Shown piece after piece: positions 1 to 10,889 of a stretch of DNA of 64,000 nt. Source of the stretch: Rhyacophila brunnea (lineage: Eukaryota; Arthropoda; Insecta; Trichoptera; Rhyacophilidae); contig JAGYXB010000135.1 in assembly GCA_022495005.1 (NCBI GenBank), positions 3,100,001 through 3,164,000 on the forward strand. The letters run 5' to 3'. Each line of letters opens with the position of its first letter. Position 1 is the first letter of the stretch. Under the pieces are notes generated by a model. The model ran no database searches. It saw nothing but the letters and a program-made list of their open reading frames with translations, and was not told the origin of the DNA. A program made the translations under genes and the position numbers.

Positions 1-176
1 ATAAAAACGATTTTTTTCTCTTAAATTCTTCGCACCCTCTGAGGGCAATTGAGGAAGGCAGGCGTTTTTGAGAATTGACGTAATAATAACTCACCACGTG
101 ATTTTGAAACAATGGCATCATAATAATATTATTCTCAAGGGAATTGGTCTCGTTTCCAAGTATTATTGAAATGAAC

Positions 177-727
177 CTAATCTTCTTCTTGTTGTGCCAT
201 CCCATAGCGTAGGTCGGCCACCATCAAGGTGATCTTAGCTTTGTCGTCTGCTACCCGGAACAGTTCAGTGGAGCTGCACTCGTACCAATCACGGAGGTTC
301 TTAAGCCACTCAATGCGGCGCCGTCCTCTGCTACGCTTACCATTGATCTTTCCTTGAATGACAATTTGGAGAATACTGTACTTTTGTCTTCTCATAATGT
401 GGCCGAGGTACTGTAGTTTCCTGGTTTTGAAACTACGTAGGACTTATCAGTCCTTCCCCATTCGATTGAGAACTTCAACATTTGTCACCCGGTCAGTCCA
501 AGGAATTTTGAGGATGCGTCTATACAGCCACATCTCGAAAGCTTCAAGTCTCCTTGACATCTCTTGGTTTAGCGTCCATACATCCATACCATAGAAAATA
601 ATTGAGAGAACATAACAACGTACCATACGCAGTCTCAGACCTAGGTTAAGATCTCGATTGCTAAGTAGGCGTCTCATTTTGAGAAAGGCACTCCTTCTGA
701 TCTCAATTCTATTCGATCGCAATTCCA
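177..727 (-). mobile_element. LINE reverse transcriptase C-terminal fragment (family A, degenerate)
   Basis: On the minus strand this reads as the C-terminal part of a non-LTR retrotransposon polymerase of the kind often labelled endonuclease-reverse transcriptase in insects. Landmarks in order are RSAFLKMRRLL, VRCYVLSIIFYGMDVWTL, LEAFEMWLYRRILKI, RVTNVEVLNRMGK, then KTRKLQYLGHIMRR, SRGRRRIEWLKNLRDW and the final KAKITLMVADLRYG with a stop at 177. A stop and frame change near 396-446 break the frame, so this is a dead copy. It lacks the endonuclease and catalytic RT core, so it is 5'-truncated. The adjoining plus-strand piece at 729-795 is the next part of the same protein in inverted orientation. 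A scrap of the same family lies at 32345-32445. Confidence 0.85.
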
Positions 728-728
728 T

Positions 729-795
729 TATAAATATTTAGGTACATGGATCAATGAGAAATGGGACCAGTCTCAGGAAATTGAAAGTAATAGTA
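729..795 (+). mobile_element. Inverted 5' piece of the family A LINE
   Basis: The plus strand reads KYLGTWINEKWDQSQEIES. In this LINE family that segment normally sits immediately upstream of the RIEIxRSAF segment that begins the minus-strand piece ending at 727. The two pieces are adjacent in the element but head-to-head in the DNA, which is the arrangement left by twin priming during LINE insertion. The match ends around 795, where a different LINE begins. Confidence 0.6.
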
Positions 796-814
796 TCTTC
801 AAAAGTGACCTCGG

Positions 815-1250
815 ATTGTGTACTATCCAGTGCAACCAGTGCTCAGGTATGGATTTGAAACATGGACCCTTAATGTAAGAGAAATCCGAAAATTACGAGT
901 AACGAAACGTGCCACAGAAATGTGTATATTGGGCATAACGCGGAAAGACCCATAAAAGCGACCAATGAGTAACGATGCAGCCAAGAGTACTCGATGTGAA
1001 AAAGGTCACTAAACAGATGAAATGGTAACGGGGCCAACATGACGCTAGGCGAGTGGACAACCACTGGACAAATGTCGTCATACAGTAGGTAGTATTCAAG
1101 TGGTACTAAACGACTACACTGTCGGCCAAAACCCGCTGGACATACGAACTCATAAAGTTCGGTGAATATACCTACGTGGCAATGAAAACTAGGGACTGAG
1201 AAGAAAGGAAGGAGCTAGGGGAGGCCTTTATCCAGTAGTGGAACTACCTT
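815..1250 (+). mobile_element. LINE reverse transcriptase 3' fragment (family B, degenerate)
   Basis: The plus-strand translation contains YGFETWTLNVREIRKLRV and TKRATEMCILGITRKDP. After several frame changes it shows RWARHDARRVDNHWT-like and EEWKELGEAFIQQW-like segments. These match the usual order at the C terminus of insect non-LTR polymerases (YGSETWTL, LRVxQRAMERxMLGI, WAGHIAR, WTDDI, REAYIQQW). Several stops and frameshifts make it non-functional. It is a different family from the piece at 177-795. Confidence 0.7.
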
Positions 1251-1344
1251 GGCTAAAGATGATGATTAAATGGTACCTACTCATTGATGAATATCCATAA
1301 TATTTAGGCCTTTTATGGGTTGGTATCGATGTTAGAGGTATATA

Positions 1345-2195
1345 GTGCAGGATCCCATAGACTTTTCGTATACATAATATGCGGAACGCATTCTGACAAT
1401 TGGAATAGGATTTAGGGGTCACCAAGATATATAATGTCGATGTTGCCAGGCGATATTAGTGGTCAATTTTTTTTTATTGAGGTTTTAATTTTTTTTCTTA
1501 TAACCTACCAAAAATTGTTCTGAGTTCTTCAATAAAACCAAGACGGGATCAGGGATTGATTGAAAATGTAATAATTGTACCATGCCATCGGCATGGTCGT
1601 AGAACGGTCCGTCCCGTTTGAAAAATAAAAATAGCGGGTAGTGAAATGTGTTCAAAATTATCGATTCTTAGGACCCTTGGCTTAAATTATATTATTTAGT
1701 AGCATTTTTGTATATAATCACCTAAATTGGTTTCTTTACTATATCTATGCATATGACATTCGTTTTAGTATTATGGTTAATCCAGAAACAGTGTAGGTTG
1801 TATATATAGGTAGGTGAATAAATGAAATAACGATAACCACTAACCACACTAAGTACCTACATATTTATTAAAAAAAAGAAACAAGAAGTCAAGTGTTCAA
1901 ACTGCTTTAGGTATCATGATCACAGTTTTTACAAACAATACTTACACATTTGCACAATGATATTCGTGTCAAAGCCGATTTCTTATAACTACGTGATAAT
2001 GTACGGCAGTCAGAATTACATTTGCATGGTTTAACCAAATAATTTGGTAGAGGTTCATTCGTCATTTGTCTTGGATACAAATTATTTTCTCATAATTGTT
2101 AGAAGTTGTAGGAAATCAATAGGCTCAATAGTGGATCAGATGAGTTTTTCCATAAATAAACTTGTGCTGCAGCCCTTAAACAGTGTAAATGCTTA
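1345..2195 (-). repeat. Left arm of the fold-back element
   Basis: This is the reverse complement of about 2962-3832. Shared landmarks include the stretch around ATGCCATCGGCATGG near 1580 and 3587, and TTGCCAGGCGATATT near 1443. Towards the centre the match weakens after the AAACAGTGTAAAT motif near 2180-2192. On the minus strand it contains a copy of the CXC-like C-terminal coding segment. Confidence 0.75.
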
Positions 2196-2507
2196 TAATA
2201 TCTAAGCCTTGGAGATTGTCCCTTAGTGTATGTAGTAGGTATGTGGTGGATTAATTGCAAAGATTTTTTTGTGAGCCCTCAAAATAAATTACAGCTTGTT
2301 AAATGTATTTGCAAAAATGCTCCCACATTTGCAAAAATCAACGGAAAAAGTGAGCTGTACATTGTGGTGGATTTGACGACCCCACACAATGGTTTGAATT
2401 GCAGGGATCAATTTTCACTGACGCCATTGATTTAAAATCAAAATCATTTAGAAACAGACTCTGGAGTCTAGAATGTTCTGTCATATATTTCATGCTGTAA
2501 AAATGCA

Positions 2508-3258
2508 AAATTTGGAGATTATCACAGTCCCGATACAGATGTTTTAATTTTAGGCATTCATTTCTGGAATAAACTTGCAACGATTGGTTGCCATGGATTA
2601 TGGTTTGAGGGATCTCAGAAGAAATTCCATGTTTTAGAATGCCAATTGGCAGCTGAACCTCTGGGCGAAAATATTTGTAATATTATACCAGCATTACATT
2701 GTTTAACCGGCTGCGACACCACTAGTGACTGCATATGTACAAAGAAACAAGCTTTAACCATCTCGTCAACGAGTTTTGTTCAGGATGCAATTTCAGCTTT
2801 AGGAAATGGTTTATTGGAGACCACAGCAGTTTCAAGACCTGGAAAAAGTTTGCACTTACTTATTATATAAACAAAAACCAATAGCGAATGAGCTTCGGCA
2901 TAAATCTATTTCCCAAAATATTGAATTTAGTTTAAATTTGTCAAGAGTGATAGGCACATATGATTCATTGTATTTACACTGTTTAAAGCCTTCAGCATAA
3001 GTTTATTTACGGGAAAGCTCATATGTTCCACTATTTGAGCCTCTTGATGTCCTACAACTTGACTATGAGTTACGAGAAAATAATTCGTATCCAAGACAAA
3101 TGACGAATGAACCTCTACCAAATTATTTAATTAAACCATGCAAATGTAATTTTAACTGCCGTACATTATCACGTAGTTATAAGAAATCGGCTTTGACATG
3201 TATATCATTGTGCAAATGTGTAAGTAGTGTTTGTAAAAACTGTGATCATGATACTTAA
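2508..3258 (+). pseudogene. Broken repeat-encoded protein with SPDTDV, GCDTTS and CXC-like Cys motifs
   Basis: One frame runs from about 2508 to 2870 and contains SPDTDVLILGIHFW (from 2526), then IIPALHCLTGCDTTS (GCDTTS at 2709-2726), then a stop. A +1 frame continues as FQDLEKVCTYLLYKQKPIANE to a TAA at 2998-3000. The same frame then resumes as VPLFEPLDVLQLDYEL and a Cys-rich tail, CKCNFNC, LTCISLCKC and CKNC, ending in TAA at 3256-3258. The order of DTDV, TGCDTxS and a Cys-rich end is one I recall from a repetitive protein family in arthropods and cnidarians, some members annotated as tesmin/TSO1-like CXC proteins. Its biochemical role is not known to me. One frameshift, one stop and a missing N-terminal part make this copy inactive. 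Confidence 0.6.
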
Positions 3259-3832
3259 AGGAGTTTGAACACTTGACTTGTTGTTTCTTTTTTTTTAATA
3301 AATATGTAGGTACTTAGTGTGGTTAGTGGTTAGTGGTTATCGTTATTTCATTTATTCACCTACCTATATATGCAACCTACACTGTTTCTGGATTAACCAT
3401 AATACTAAAACGAATGTCATATGCATAGATATAGTAAAGAAACCAATTTAGGTGATTATATACAAAAATGCCACTAAATAAAATTATTTAAGCCAAGAAG
3501 GGTCCTAAGAATCGATAATTTTGAACACATTTCACTACCCGCTATTTTTATTTTTTTAAACGGGACGGACCGTTCTACGACCATGCCGATGGCATGGTAC
3601 AATTATTGCATTTTCAATCAATCCCTGATCCCGTATTGGTTTTATTGAAGAACTCAGAACAATTTTTGGTGGGTTATAAGAAAAAAAATTAAAACCTCAA
3701 TAAAAAAAAATTGACCACCAATATCGCCTGGCAACATCGACATTATATATCTTGGTGACCCCTAAAACCTATTCCAATTGTCAGAATGCGTTCCGCATAT
3801 TATGTATACGACAAGTCTATGGGATCCTGCAC
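2962..3832 (+). repeat. Right arm of the fold-back element
   Basis: This is the inverted counterpart of 1345-2195. It includes the last ~300 bp of the broken coding sequence, the AATAAA at 3297 and about 530 bp of 3' sequence up to the outer terminus CCTATGGGATCCTGCAC-type end at 3832. Confidence 0.75.
3297..3302 (+). terminator. Candidate poly(A) signal of the fold-back element gene
   Basis: AATAAA lies 39 bases downstream of the final stop at 3258, a usual spacing for a short 3' UTR. The sequence is AT-rich, so chance occurrence is possible. Confidence 0.35.
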
Positions 3833-3834
3833 TA

Positions 3835-4454
3835 ATATGAGAAAAATTTTATATTTAATCTTTAATTATAAGTATCTTGAGAAATATTTCCTAAAGAAGC
3901 GTTAGTTGCTATTGTTAGACATATTAAAAATAGTATTTGGTTCGAACCCAAGACCGAGTATGGCGCATTAAAATTTTCTTTAAGCCATGTGGTTTTTAGT
4001 AGTAATCTCTTCAAAATTTTAGGGGGAGGAAAGGAGAACCATTTGATTTTTTTCTCTAGGACTAAACTACAATTAAAATGAGAGTGTTTCCTTGAATTGA
4101 TTGGAGGCGATAAAATTACAATTATTTTTGTTTTATTGTCATTATAATTATCGATAACCTAATAAACAATGGCTATTTAACATTTTAACTCAAAATATAT
4201 ATTATTTTTTTGTTTTATCATTTTAATGTGAGGTTTTATATTGTTTGGAATCTCCTTCTGATTTAACGTTTGGAGCTCTGCATGATGACCTAAAAACGTA
4301 ATAGGTTAAGGTTAATGAAATTTAAATATCAGGATAGAATGACTAAGAAATCACAAAACATACCAAGCAATCAATGATTGACCAGAATTATTAAATATTA
4401 TTTAAAGCATATCAATATCCCTGCCAATACAGATATCGAAGAAGCAAAAAATAG
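3835..4454. other. AT-rich stretch, nothing recognised
   Basis: No coding frame or clear repeat was found. A lone GGTTCGAACCC near 3941 resembles a tRNA B box but lacks a matching A box at the right distance. Confidence 0.4.
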
Positions 4455-4622
4455 AACCACTCAAACATATTCATACTTGTACACGAAATAATAAACAAAC
4501 CACTAGTAATTATTTTTAATTACAGTGATTATAGGATATGGATACATTGGTTTTACTAGGTGGGTTTACTTGATGGGATGTATGGTTATTTTTAACACCT
4601 TTACGTTTCTAAGCCCGCCATG
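4455..4622 (+). mobile_element. 3' part of repeat family D (hAT-like, non-autonomous)
   Basis: This matches the right-hand part of the copy ending at 12694: CCACTCAAACA, then TAATTATTTTTAATTA, GGATATGGATACATT, and finally TTTCTAAGCCCGCCA. The terminal CACTG of the family is lost here. See 11640-12694 for the most complete copy. Confidence 0.5.
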
Positions 4623-5187
4623 GAAAAGCCTTTGTCCATTGAAAAATAGATTCACATCCTAAGAATATAAGTCGTTGGTATTCGATGAGTTAATGTGATC
4701 TAGGTATAGATATAGCTTTCCCTTTGGGTTTCACATAAGTTCTGACTAAAGCTGAGCACAGTTCCATAATATGGCAACATCGAAAGCGAGAATGCTCTAA
4801 CTTCAAACAACAAATAACTTTGCTTTTCCCGCGACAGGGCTTTCGGTTTCATTTCTCTCGCGTTGTCTATGCTCGGTATGGCGTGCGCCATTTTCTCACT
4901 TTGTTTAAAAATAATGTATTGCACCGATTAACATATTTTAGTTTGGCCTACCAATATGGACTACGCATTCATATAATCTGCACCTTGATCACAAACCTCA
5001 TGACAACATTACGTTAAATTTCCAATTTTTTTAAATACCATTTTCATTGGCTCTGCAAAACGATGTGGATTTTCACCGCCTCACAAAGAAGATTCGTAAA
5101 TATTTTAGGAAAAAAAGTTTCTCGCCACTTGCTAAAACACATTGAAAAATAACATGCGAATTTTCCAGACCAGTGCGTCGAACCCAA
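4623..5187. other. Intergenic, nothing recognised
   Basis: Open frames of 65-74 residues on both strands here overlap one another and resemble nothing known. No repeat family seen elsewhere in the window is evident. Confidence 0.4.
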
Positions 5188-5390
5188 GACCAGTGGCGCG
5201 TTTAGTGACGTTGACACCTGACGCAGTTACTGATTTTTAGCCCCCCTTACGATAAATATAAATTACAATTTCACATCCACGAAATCTATTACTTATCAAA
5301 GATGTAAGTACATAATATTCGCAATTGCTGTCTTAATTTGCTACCTCTTAGCAACGCATGATTTACCTGTCCTCACGGGACGACACTTTT
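5188..5390 (+). mobile_element. Degraded MITE of the CAGTGACGTCCC group
   Basis: The right side, AGCAACGCATGATTTACCTG then CCTCACGGGACGACACT, resembles the ends of copies at 14610-15023 and 53340-53500. The left part is poorly conserved. Confidence 0.4.
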
Positions 5391-5507
5391 TTAACATGGT
5401 TGAATGACAGTTCAGCATTCGTTAAACAATATAAGAGATACGCATCTGTATAGATTTTAGTATAATTTAATAACTTACTTTATGTCTGGTTTTACGGTAA
5501 TAAAGCC

Positions 5508-5732
5508 TACGATGGCCGAGCGGCTTAAGTGTCGGGGTCTCAAGTTCGAATCCTGGGTCTGGAAAATACACATATTATTTTTCAATTTGTGTTTGGAGTT
5601 AGAGTATGGACTAAATAGGTTGATCAAGTGGCAAGCATCCATTTCTCGTAAAAACAAAAATTTGTTGATACAAAACTTCCACCCAGTGGAGGCCCATATG
5701 ATCTTATTAGGATCGAATATGGTTTAATATGG
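5508..5732 (+). mobile_element. tRNA-derived SINE, copy 1
   Basis: The head ATGGCCGAGCGGCTTAAG followed by AGTTCGAATCCTGGGTCTGG looks like a tRNA with A and B boxes of the Leu/Ser type. The body then matches copies at 9024, 20938 and 40577: GTATGGACTAAATAGGTTGA, AGCATCCATTTCTCGTAAAA, GTGGAGGCCCATATGATC and TTAGGATCGAATATGG. The middle of the tRNA-like part is shortened. Confidence 0.75.
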
Positions 5733-5806
5733 CTGGTTTGAACTATTTGTAGACACCCTTATAAATTTGTGAGGAATCGGTTGCGTCAAAGAAAATCGCC
5801 GCTGCC
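5733..5806 (-). mobile_element. Terminal piece of repeat family D
   Basis: Reverse complement of the family D start. It reads TGGCTGGTTTGAAC, then GAATCGGTTGCGTC and AAGAAAATCGCCGCTG, mirroring CAGCGGCGATTTTCTTTGAC at 41397. Confidence 0.5.
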
Positions 5807-6465
5807 CGACACCCACGACTTACCAAGCATTTCTCGTGATCCAATGCGTAAGGCACTGGTTTCATGTCTGGTTTTGGGTATGATTCCCGGTGAGGTCACG
5901 ATGTGTATATGTTTTCTGAAGCTTGACTGTTTGCCTAATTGTTTCATTAATACTACTGCTACTAAGTACCACAGTATAATTGGGCCTCGTGGTCTGTAGT
6001 AGTGTATTGTTGTAAAGAAAAAAGCGAAGTTATATTATGAGCTAGTGTGATATGAACGCTACTGGAGTTGTAAACCGTACACATAGGGTCAATTGGAAAT
6101 AACTTCAGAGTAGATGCAAATTTATTATAAAAGATAATATTCAATTTGATTGATTATTGATTATTTCTCGAATGATTAACCACAACATCAACTCATCAAT
6201 ATTACAAAATGAAAGTTGACATAAATATGAACCGGTATTGTTTTTTATTGTTGTATGTATCTTTGTATGTATCTACTTTGCTCGTGTATAATCACATAAC
6301 AGTTTGAGTTCCCTATGTATAATAATAATATGGATATATGGCCGGATCATTGATAGGTCGATGCGGTGTCCGTCGAGAGCGAAAATATTAAGGAGGTGAA
6401 AATTTTTTAGAATATGTATAATAGTATTTAGAAAAACTAATATATTTATATTAAAGACGAATACA
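5807..6465. other. Intergenic, nothing firm
   Basis: A tRNA B-box-like GGTATGATTCCCGG near 5877 suggests an old SINE scrap. The remainder shows no coding or repeat structure I can support. Confidence 0.35.
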
Positions 6466-6830
6466 GCAAAGTGGTATCTCGGAATACAAAAATCCAGATA
6501 ATATACAAAACACTACTGAGGCCAGTTCTCAAATAATATGGATCAGAATGTTGGGTCATCAGCAACACGTCTGAAAATGGTATTCTGATTTTCGAACGAA
6601 AGTTTTTGAGTCCGACATTCGGAGAAAATAATGAAGATGGAATGTGGGGATATGTTACAACCGCGAAGTCTACGAGGAATTTGGTGAACCCAACATAATC
6701 CAAACAATCAAAATTTTCTGACTGAAATGGGCTAGTTATGTTCAACGAATGGACTTAGATCGACTGATGATTTGAATCATCAGTCATGTATTTGCAGTCG
6801 TGATTAATGCACGGCCGCCTTCCATGACGC
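6466..6830 (+). mobile_element. LINE reverse transcriptase fragment (family C, degenerate)
   Basis: The plus-strand translation shows KIQIIYKTLLRPVLK, YGSECWVISNTSENG and ILIFERKFLSPTFGE. A degraded GMWGYVTT and NLVNP region follows, and later a rewritten WAGHVVRM-like segment. This is the order found near the C terminus of a common insect LINE polymerase (LYKTLVRPVLTYGSETW, FERKVLRKIFGP). Stops and frame changes show it is a relic. Confidence 0.7.
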
Positions 6831-7960
6831 TATAAACGTGTCAGAATGAAAAAAAAATATTGCCACACTTCCTTGTCCCGAAACGAAGCTGCACAGCAAC
6901 CATTCACCACGGTGCTTAAAGAATAGTTTAGAAAATAAAAAAAGAATCCTGACTTGCTCTGCTGTCATTTATCTTTAAGTTTTTGATGCGACCCCATATT
7001 GGGAAACACTGCGTGTATAACATTACACTGCCCTTAGCAATTAATATGGGGGGGTCAAAGAACCTGATTTGGGGGCCATGGGTGCTAGTTAACATTTATA
7101 TTTACACATACAATTATAATACTTAAAAAATGGAAATAGTCTAAAATAGAATCTAAGATAAAATAATTATAAGAGTGTCCGCTTTTTAAACCGTAGATCG
7201 CGAGTTTCAATCTAGCATCTGGCAAAGCTACATGATTAGTATAGTTACGTATCCGATACGTCCACATATTTTCTAAATCGAATAAAAAATAATTACGTAA
7301 TTTTTAAGTAATTTAGAATAATATGGAATGATCTATAAATTCCAAAAGCCGCCAAAAGTTTTCGTTAGACAACTTCGGGTATAATGTTTAGGGTGCTGAA
7401 CCTGAACGTTCTGCACGACATGGCCAACAAGCAGATAGTCATGGGAAAACCATAGGCCTACATATAATCTTTGAAAAAGTGTTTTTTTAAGTGGTTATCG
7501 TAAAGGGAATACTATTTAATTAAACTTTCAGTCTGTCAAAATTTGTTAATTACATATTGCAATAATAAATGTACCAGGTAATCTTCATAGTTGTGTAACG
7601 TTTTTATTAAATACCTACTTATTACGTGATTCGACTGTCATGACCGCATATTTTTTTGGTTATTTAACTTTTTACAGCTTATGCATTTGTGTTTGGTTAT
7701 ATTTTAGAAATAATATTTGATTTTCCCACGCAACAATAACAGGCACCAAGAAAACAGATTGGCCTTTGTTTTATCACCCGTGAATGTTGGAATTTTATCT
7801 TAAATATTAGGAAACTACTTACGTACACTTACTTACTGAATTAATTGTATCAATTACGTGTTGTTTTGATTGCTTAGTGTTTGATACTACATATCATATC
7901 GTGTCCGGTGTTTTGTACGAAAGAAAATTATTGGCAAAAAGCACCAGATCTTAAATTTTA
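6831..7960. other. Intergenic, nothing recognised
   Basis: AT-rich with short open frames only. A degenerate B-box-like GCGAGTTTCAATC near 7199 is too weak to call. Confidence 0.4.
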
Positions 7961-8374
7961 ATTATTTACAAGATAAAAAGAACTTTTTATATACAAAGTT
8001 TTTAAATTTTCTGTTGAATTACGAGTATTATGCTCAATAGGCTCATTTTGATTTCCATAGTAACGCACGTATAAAGTAATAATTTAGTTTCTAATACAAC
8101 CCCCTTAGCAACCAATAATAGTCTTTTTACTTTTTACGGATTTTTCTGAAATAACTTTCCATACAAAACAGAATTAACTGAAAATTAATTCAATTCTGCT
8201 TAAATATTGCTAAAAGTATTAAAAGAATGCATTGACATCGTGTTCTGATATATTCTAAAAGTTTCAAATGTCTAGCTAGTCGGGAAGTTAGTTAACAATC
8301 GATTGCAAGATTTGTACTGGACAAACAACCACTGGATAAACAAGAATACGAGCTAATAAAAGCGTTGTAAAATA
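7961..8374 (-). mobile_element. Repeat family F, copy 1
   Basis: Minus-strand copy of the repeat also present at 18117-18548 and 62216-62666. Shared blocks read on the minus strand include CTAGCTAGACATTTGAAAC, TTTTAGAATATATCAGAACA, GAAAGTTATTTCAGAAAAAT, ATTGGTTGCTAAGGGGG and TTCTTTTTATCTTGTAA. No open frame is conserved between copies and I cannot assign a class. Confidence 0.7.
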
Positions 8375-9020
8375 AAATAAATATCATTTATTTAAGATAC
8401 GACATTTATTTGAAAACGATTAATTATGTTTTTTTTAGTATAAGTTAGAAACAGAATTCATTATGAATATTTAATAATAAATAAGTACAGTGAGTACCTA
8501 CTAATTTTCAAATTTAATCTAAGGGAATAACATTATTTCAAAATAATTGCAACTCATTTTTTATCAAAGAGGAGATTGAAGAAAATTTCATTTGAATGAA
8601 ATTTTGTGAGTTTGGCTTGAACGCTTTTCTGTAATTTATGAATTGGCCTAGTGTTGAATGAATTTTTCCTGGTATACATTTACTTAATGTATTCGTAAAC
8701 ATGAAAAGTGTGTTAAGTGTGAGAAGTTAGATATTATGTACTAGGTAAGAAGATATACATGTGAACACATAAGGGGAGGGTTCGGGGTCCGGTTTCTCTG
8801 CATTTTCACTGTTGCTACTACACTACTGTTATTGGGCGTCATGCCTTATTGTAGTGTTAAAAATGAAAAAGGGGAAAGAATCCTTTTTATAGTCTTCTTA
8901 TAAGTAATGAGACGGCAATATGTCTCAAATAAAGAAAGCGAAGTTAAGGAAGAGATTTAAATTCATCTATAACTAATCAGGATTATCAAATCTCTCTAAG
9001 AGGGAATCTTACTTACTAAT
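8375..9020. other. Intergenic, nothing recognised
   Basis: AT-rich with a small palindrome ATTTCATTTGAATGAAAT near 8587. No gene or repeat family was identified. Confidence 0.4.
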
Positions 9021-9023
9021 ACA

Positions 9024-9262
9024 CGGTGGCCGCGCGGCATAAGCGTTGGACTATCATGCCGTGGGTCCCAGGTTCGAATCCTGGGTCTGGCAAGTACACA
9101 GATTGTTTTTCAATATGTGTGTGAGTCAGGGTATGGACCTAATAGGTTGAGCAAGTGGCTGACATCCATTTCTCGTAAAAAAAAAAAAAATCTGTTATTA
9201 CAAACCTCTACTCTGTGGAGGCCCATATGATCCTATTAGGATCGGACATGGTTAAAAAAAAA
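9024..9262 (+). mobile_element. tRNA-derived SINE, copy 2 (most complete)
   Basis: This is the best-preserved copy. The tRNA-like head runs from GGTGGCCGCGCGGCATAAGC to AGGTTCGAATCCTGGGTC, giving internal pol III A and B boxes. A tRNA-unrelated body follows, with GTATGGACCTAATAGGTTGA, CATCCATTTCTCGTAAAA, TGTGGAGGCCCATATGATCC and TTAGGATCGGACATGG. It ends in an A-rich tail. Confidence 0.85.
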
Positions 9263-9282
9263 AAAATACTTATTTTTTTAGA

Positions 9283-9350
9283 AAGTGATCAAGTGATCAA
9301 AGTGATCAAGTGACAAAGTGATCAATGTGATCAAGTGATCAAGTGATCAA
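9283..9350. repeat. (AAGTGATC)n short tandem repeat
   Basis: About eight imperfect tandem units of AAGTGATC, with AAAGTGATC and AATGTGATC variants, lie directly after the A-rich tail of the SINE at 9024. Confidence 0.8.
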
Positions 9351-9356
9351 TGACAG

Positions 9357-10879
9357 TGAGAAAGTGCGATCTATCGAAATATCTTGCCAGAGAATTTCTA
9401 CTTTTTCATAACAGAAAATATTATTCTTCCTACAATAATTATTGTGCCAGTGAATGAAAATTGTCATGCCAAACGTTACTTCATTTTCAATCGATCTATG
9501 CCCTGGACTTGTATGATACAAATTTATTGTCATATAAGATTTTTGGTTTTATTAAACAAACTAAACAATGACCAATATTGTATTAGTCATAAAATTTTGC
9601 ACATTCTTTATATACAGATTTCTCACAGCACGTAGGGACATCGTTACTTTGTTTTATAACACAGCATAATTATTTGACGAGTTCTTTTATCTATGCAAAA
9701 ATTCTGAATATGTTCATACATATTTTGTACAAAATTTACTTCTCAGATGAATTCGTTCCACATACACAAAATTAGAGGAAACATTGCTAATCAGATATTA
9801 AAAAAACACGTTCCCTCCCGCCATTCGATTTATGGAAACACCACCCGATCAAGCATTTAACATGTTACAAATCGACTATGGAATATTTTCTCCGTTCGTT
9901 ACTTTTTATAATTTATAAATGCACACTAATTCATATGAAACATTATCGCTGGACTGCATCATCCGACCGGTACACGATATCATTTCATCATCATTATTTT
10001 TCCCTGCTCAATGATTGAGCCATATTTGGCTTATTTCCAATATCAAGTCATTAAAATTCCTCCTCGTATCGGGAATCGATTGTGAACTCACAGAGAAAGT
10101 TCACTTGCTTCTGTGCCATCCTCGTGTCATGTATTTATAGCATATTGTAGCTCAGTGGTTAGTTTTGAAATATTATGACACGGGTTATATTTCAGAATAA
10201 TCCACGTAATATCCAAAGATTTCTTCGCTCCTCATATATTATATTCTTAGTTGTTATATCAATTATTTGCTCCAAGTATTAGGGGGAAATCACGATTGTG
10301 GATTGTGGGTACACCTAACAATACTTTTTTACACTATGATATTGAGAAACAAGCCCGACGCGTCAATGAATGAAAGAAAATGAGGGCTACATGATGACAG
10401 TCTAAAATCCAAATGCAATAAGCTAAATACCTACTCAATTATAATCTTGGGGTAATTAAATATGCGTTACTGGAAATGAATCAATACCAAGTACTTAATA
10501 ACCATTTTAATAATACCACGGATGAAAAATTTTGATCGAAATTATACGCTGACCAAGAGTCAAGTCAATTCAAAGAATTGGCAACAATTGCTTTATTAAT
10601 ATTGTCGATTTATCCTACTATTGTATGCTTACTGTGAAAAATCATTCAGTGTAATGCACTTCATAAAAAACAAATACCGAAGCCAATTGACAGATGTAAA
10701 CTTAGAAGCAGACATGCGGCTTGCATTGGAAAAAAGGAGTATTGAGGAGTTTCTATTTGCATTATTTTTAAATAAATAGGTATGTACTAAAATATTCAAA
10801 TGTCTTTTAGTAAATGGACTTAAATAAATTGATCCATTTTTTTAGTAAATAAAATTTAGCTTTAATTTTTTCAACCACA
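9357..10879. other. Intergenic, nothing firm
   Basis: No coding region recognised. TAGCTCAGTGGTTAG at 10148-10162 is a perfect tRNA-type A box. However, the downstream B-box position reads GGTTATATTTC, so at most this is a decayed tRNA or SINE head. Confidence 0.35.
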
Positions 10880-10889
10880 ACAAAAGTGA

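Larger units (their letters stand above)
1345..3832 (+). mobile_element. 2.5-kb fold-back element with ~850-bp inverted arms
   Basis: The outer ends are GTGCAGGATCCCATAGACTT at 1345 and its reverse complement ending at 3832. Each end is flanked by TA (1343-1344 and 3833-3834), consistent with a TA target-site duplication. The left arm (about 1345-2195) and right arm (about 2962-3832) are near-identical inverted copies, with only scattered substitutions and small indels. The single-copy middle of about 770 bp holds part of a broken coding sequence that continues into the right arm. The left arm is therefore a reversed copy of the gene's 3' end and 3' UTR. It could be a TA-inserting DNA transposon with very long terminal repeats or an inverted duplication of one element; the matching TA flanks favour the first. 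Confidence 0.7.

Noticed and set aside
10148..10210. Perfect tRNA A box TAGCTCAGTGGTTAG
   Set aside because: The B-box position reads GGTTATATTTC and no acceptor stem can be drawn.
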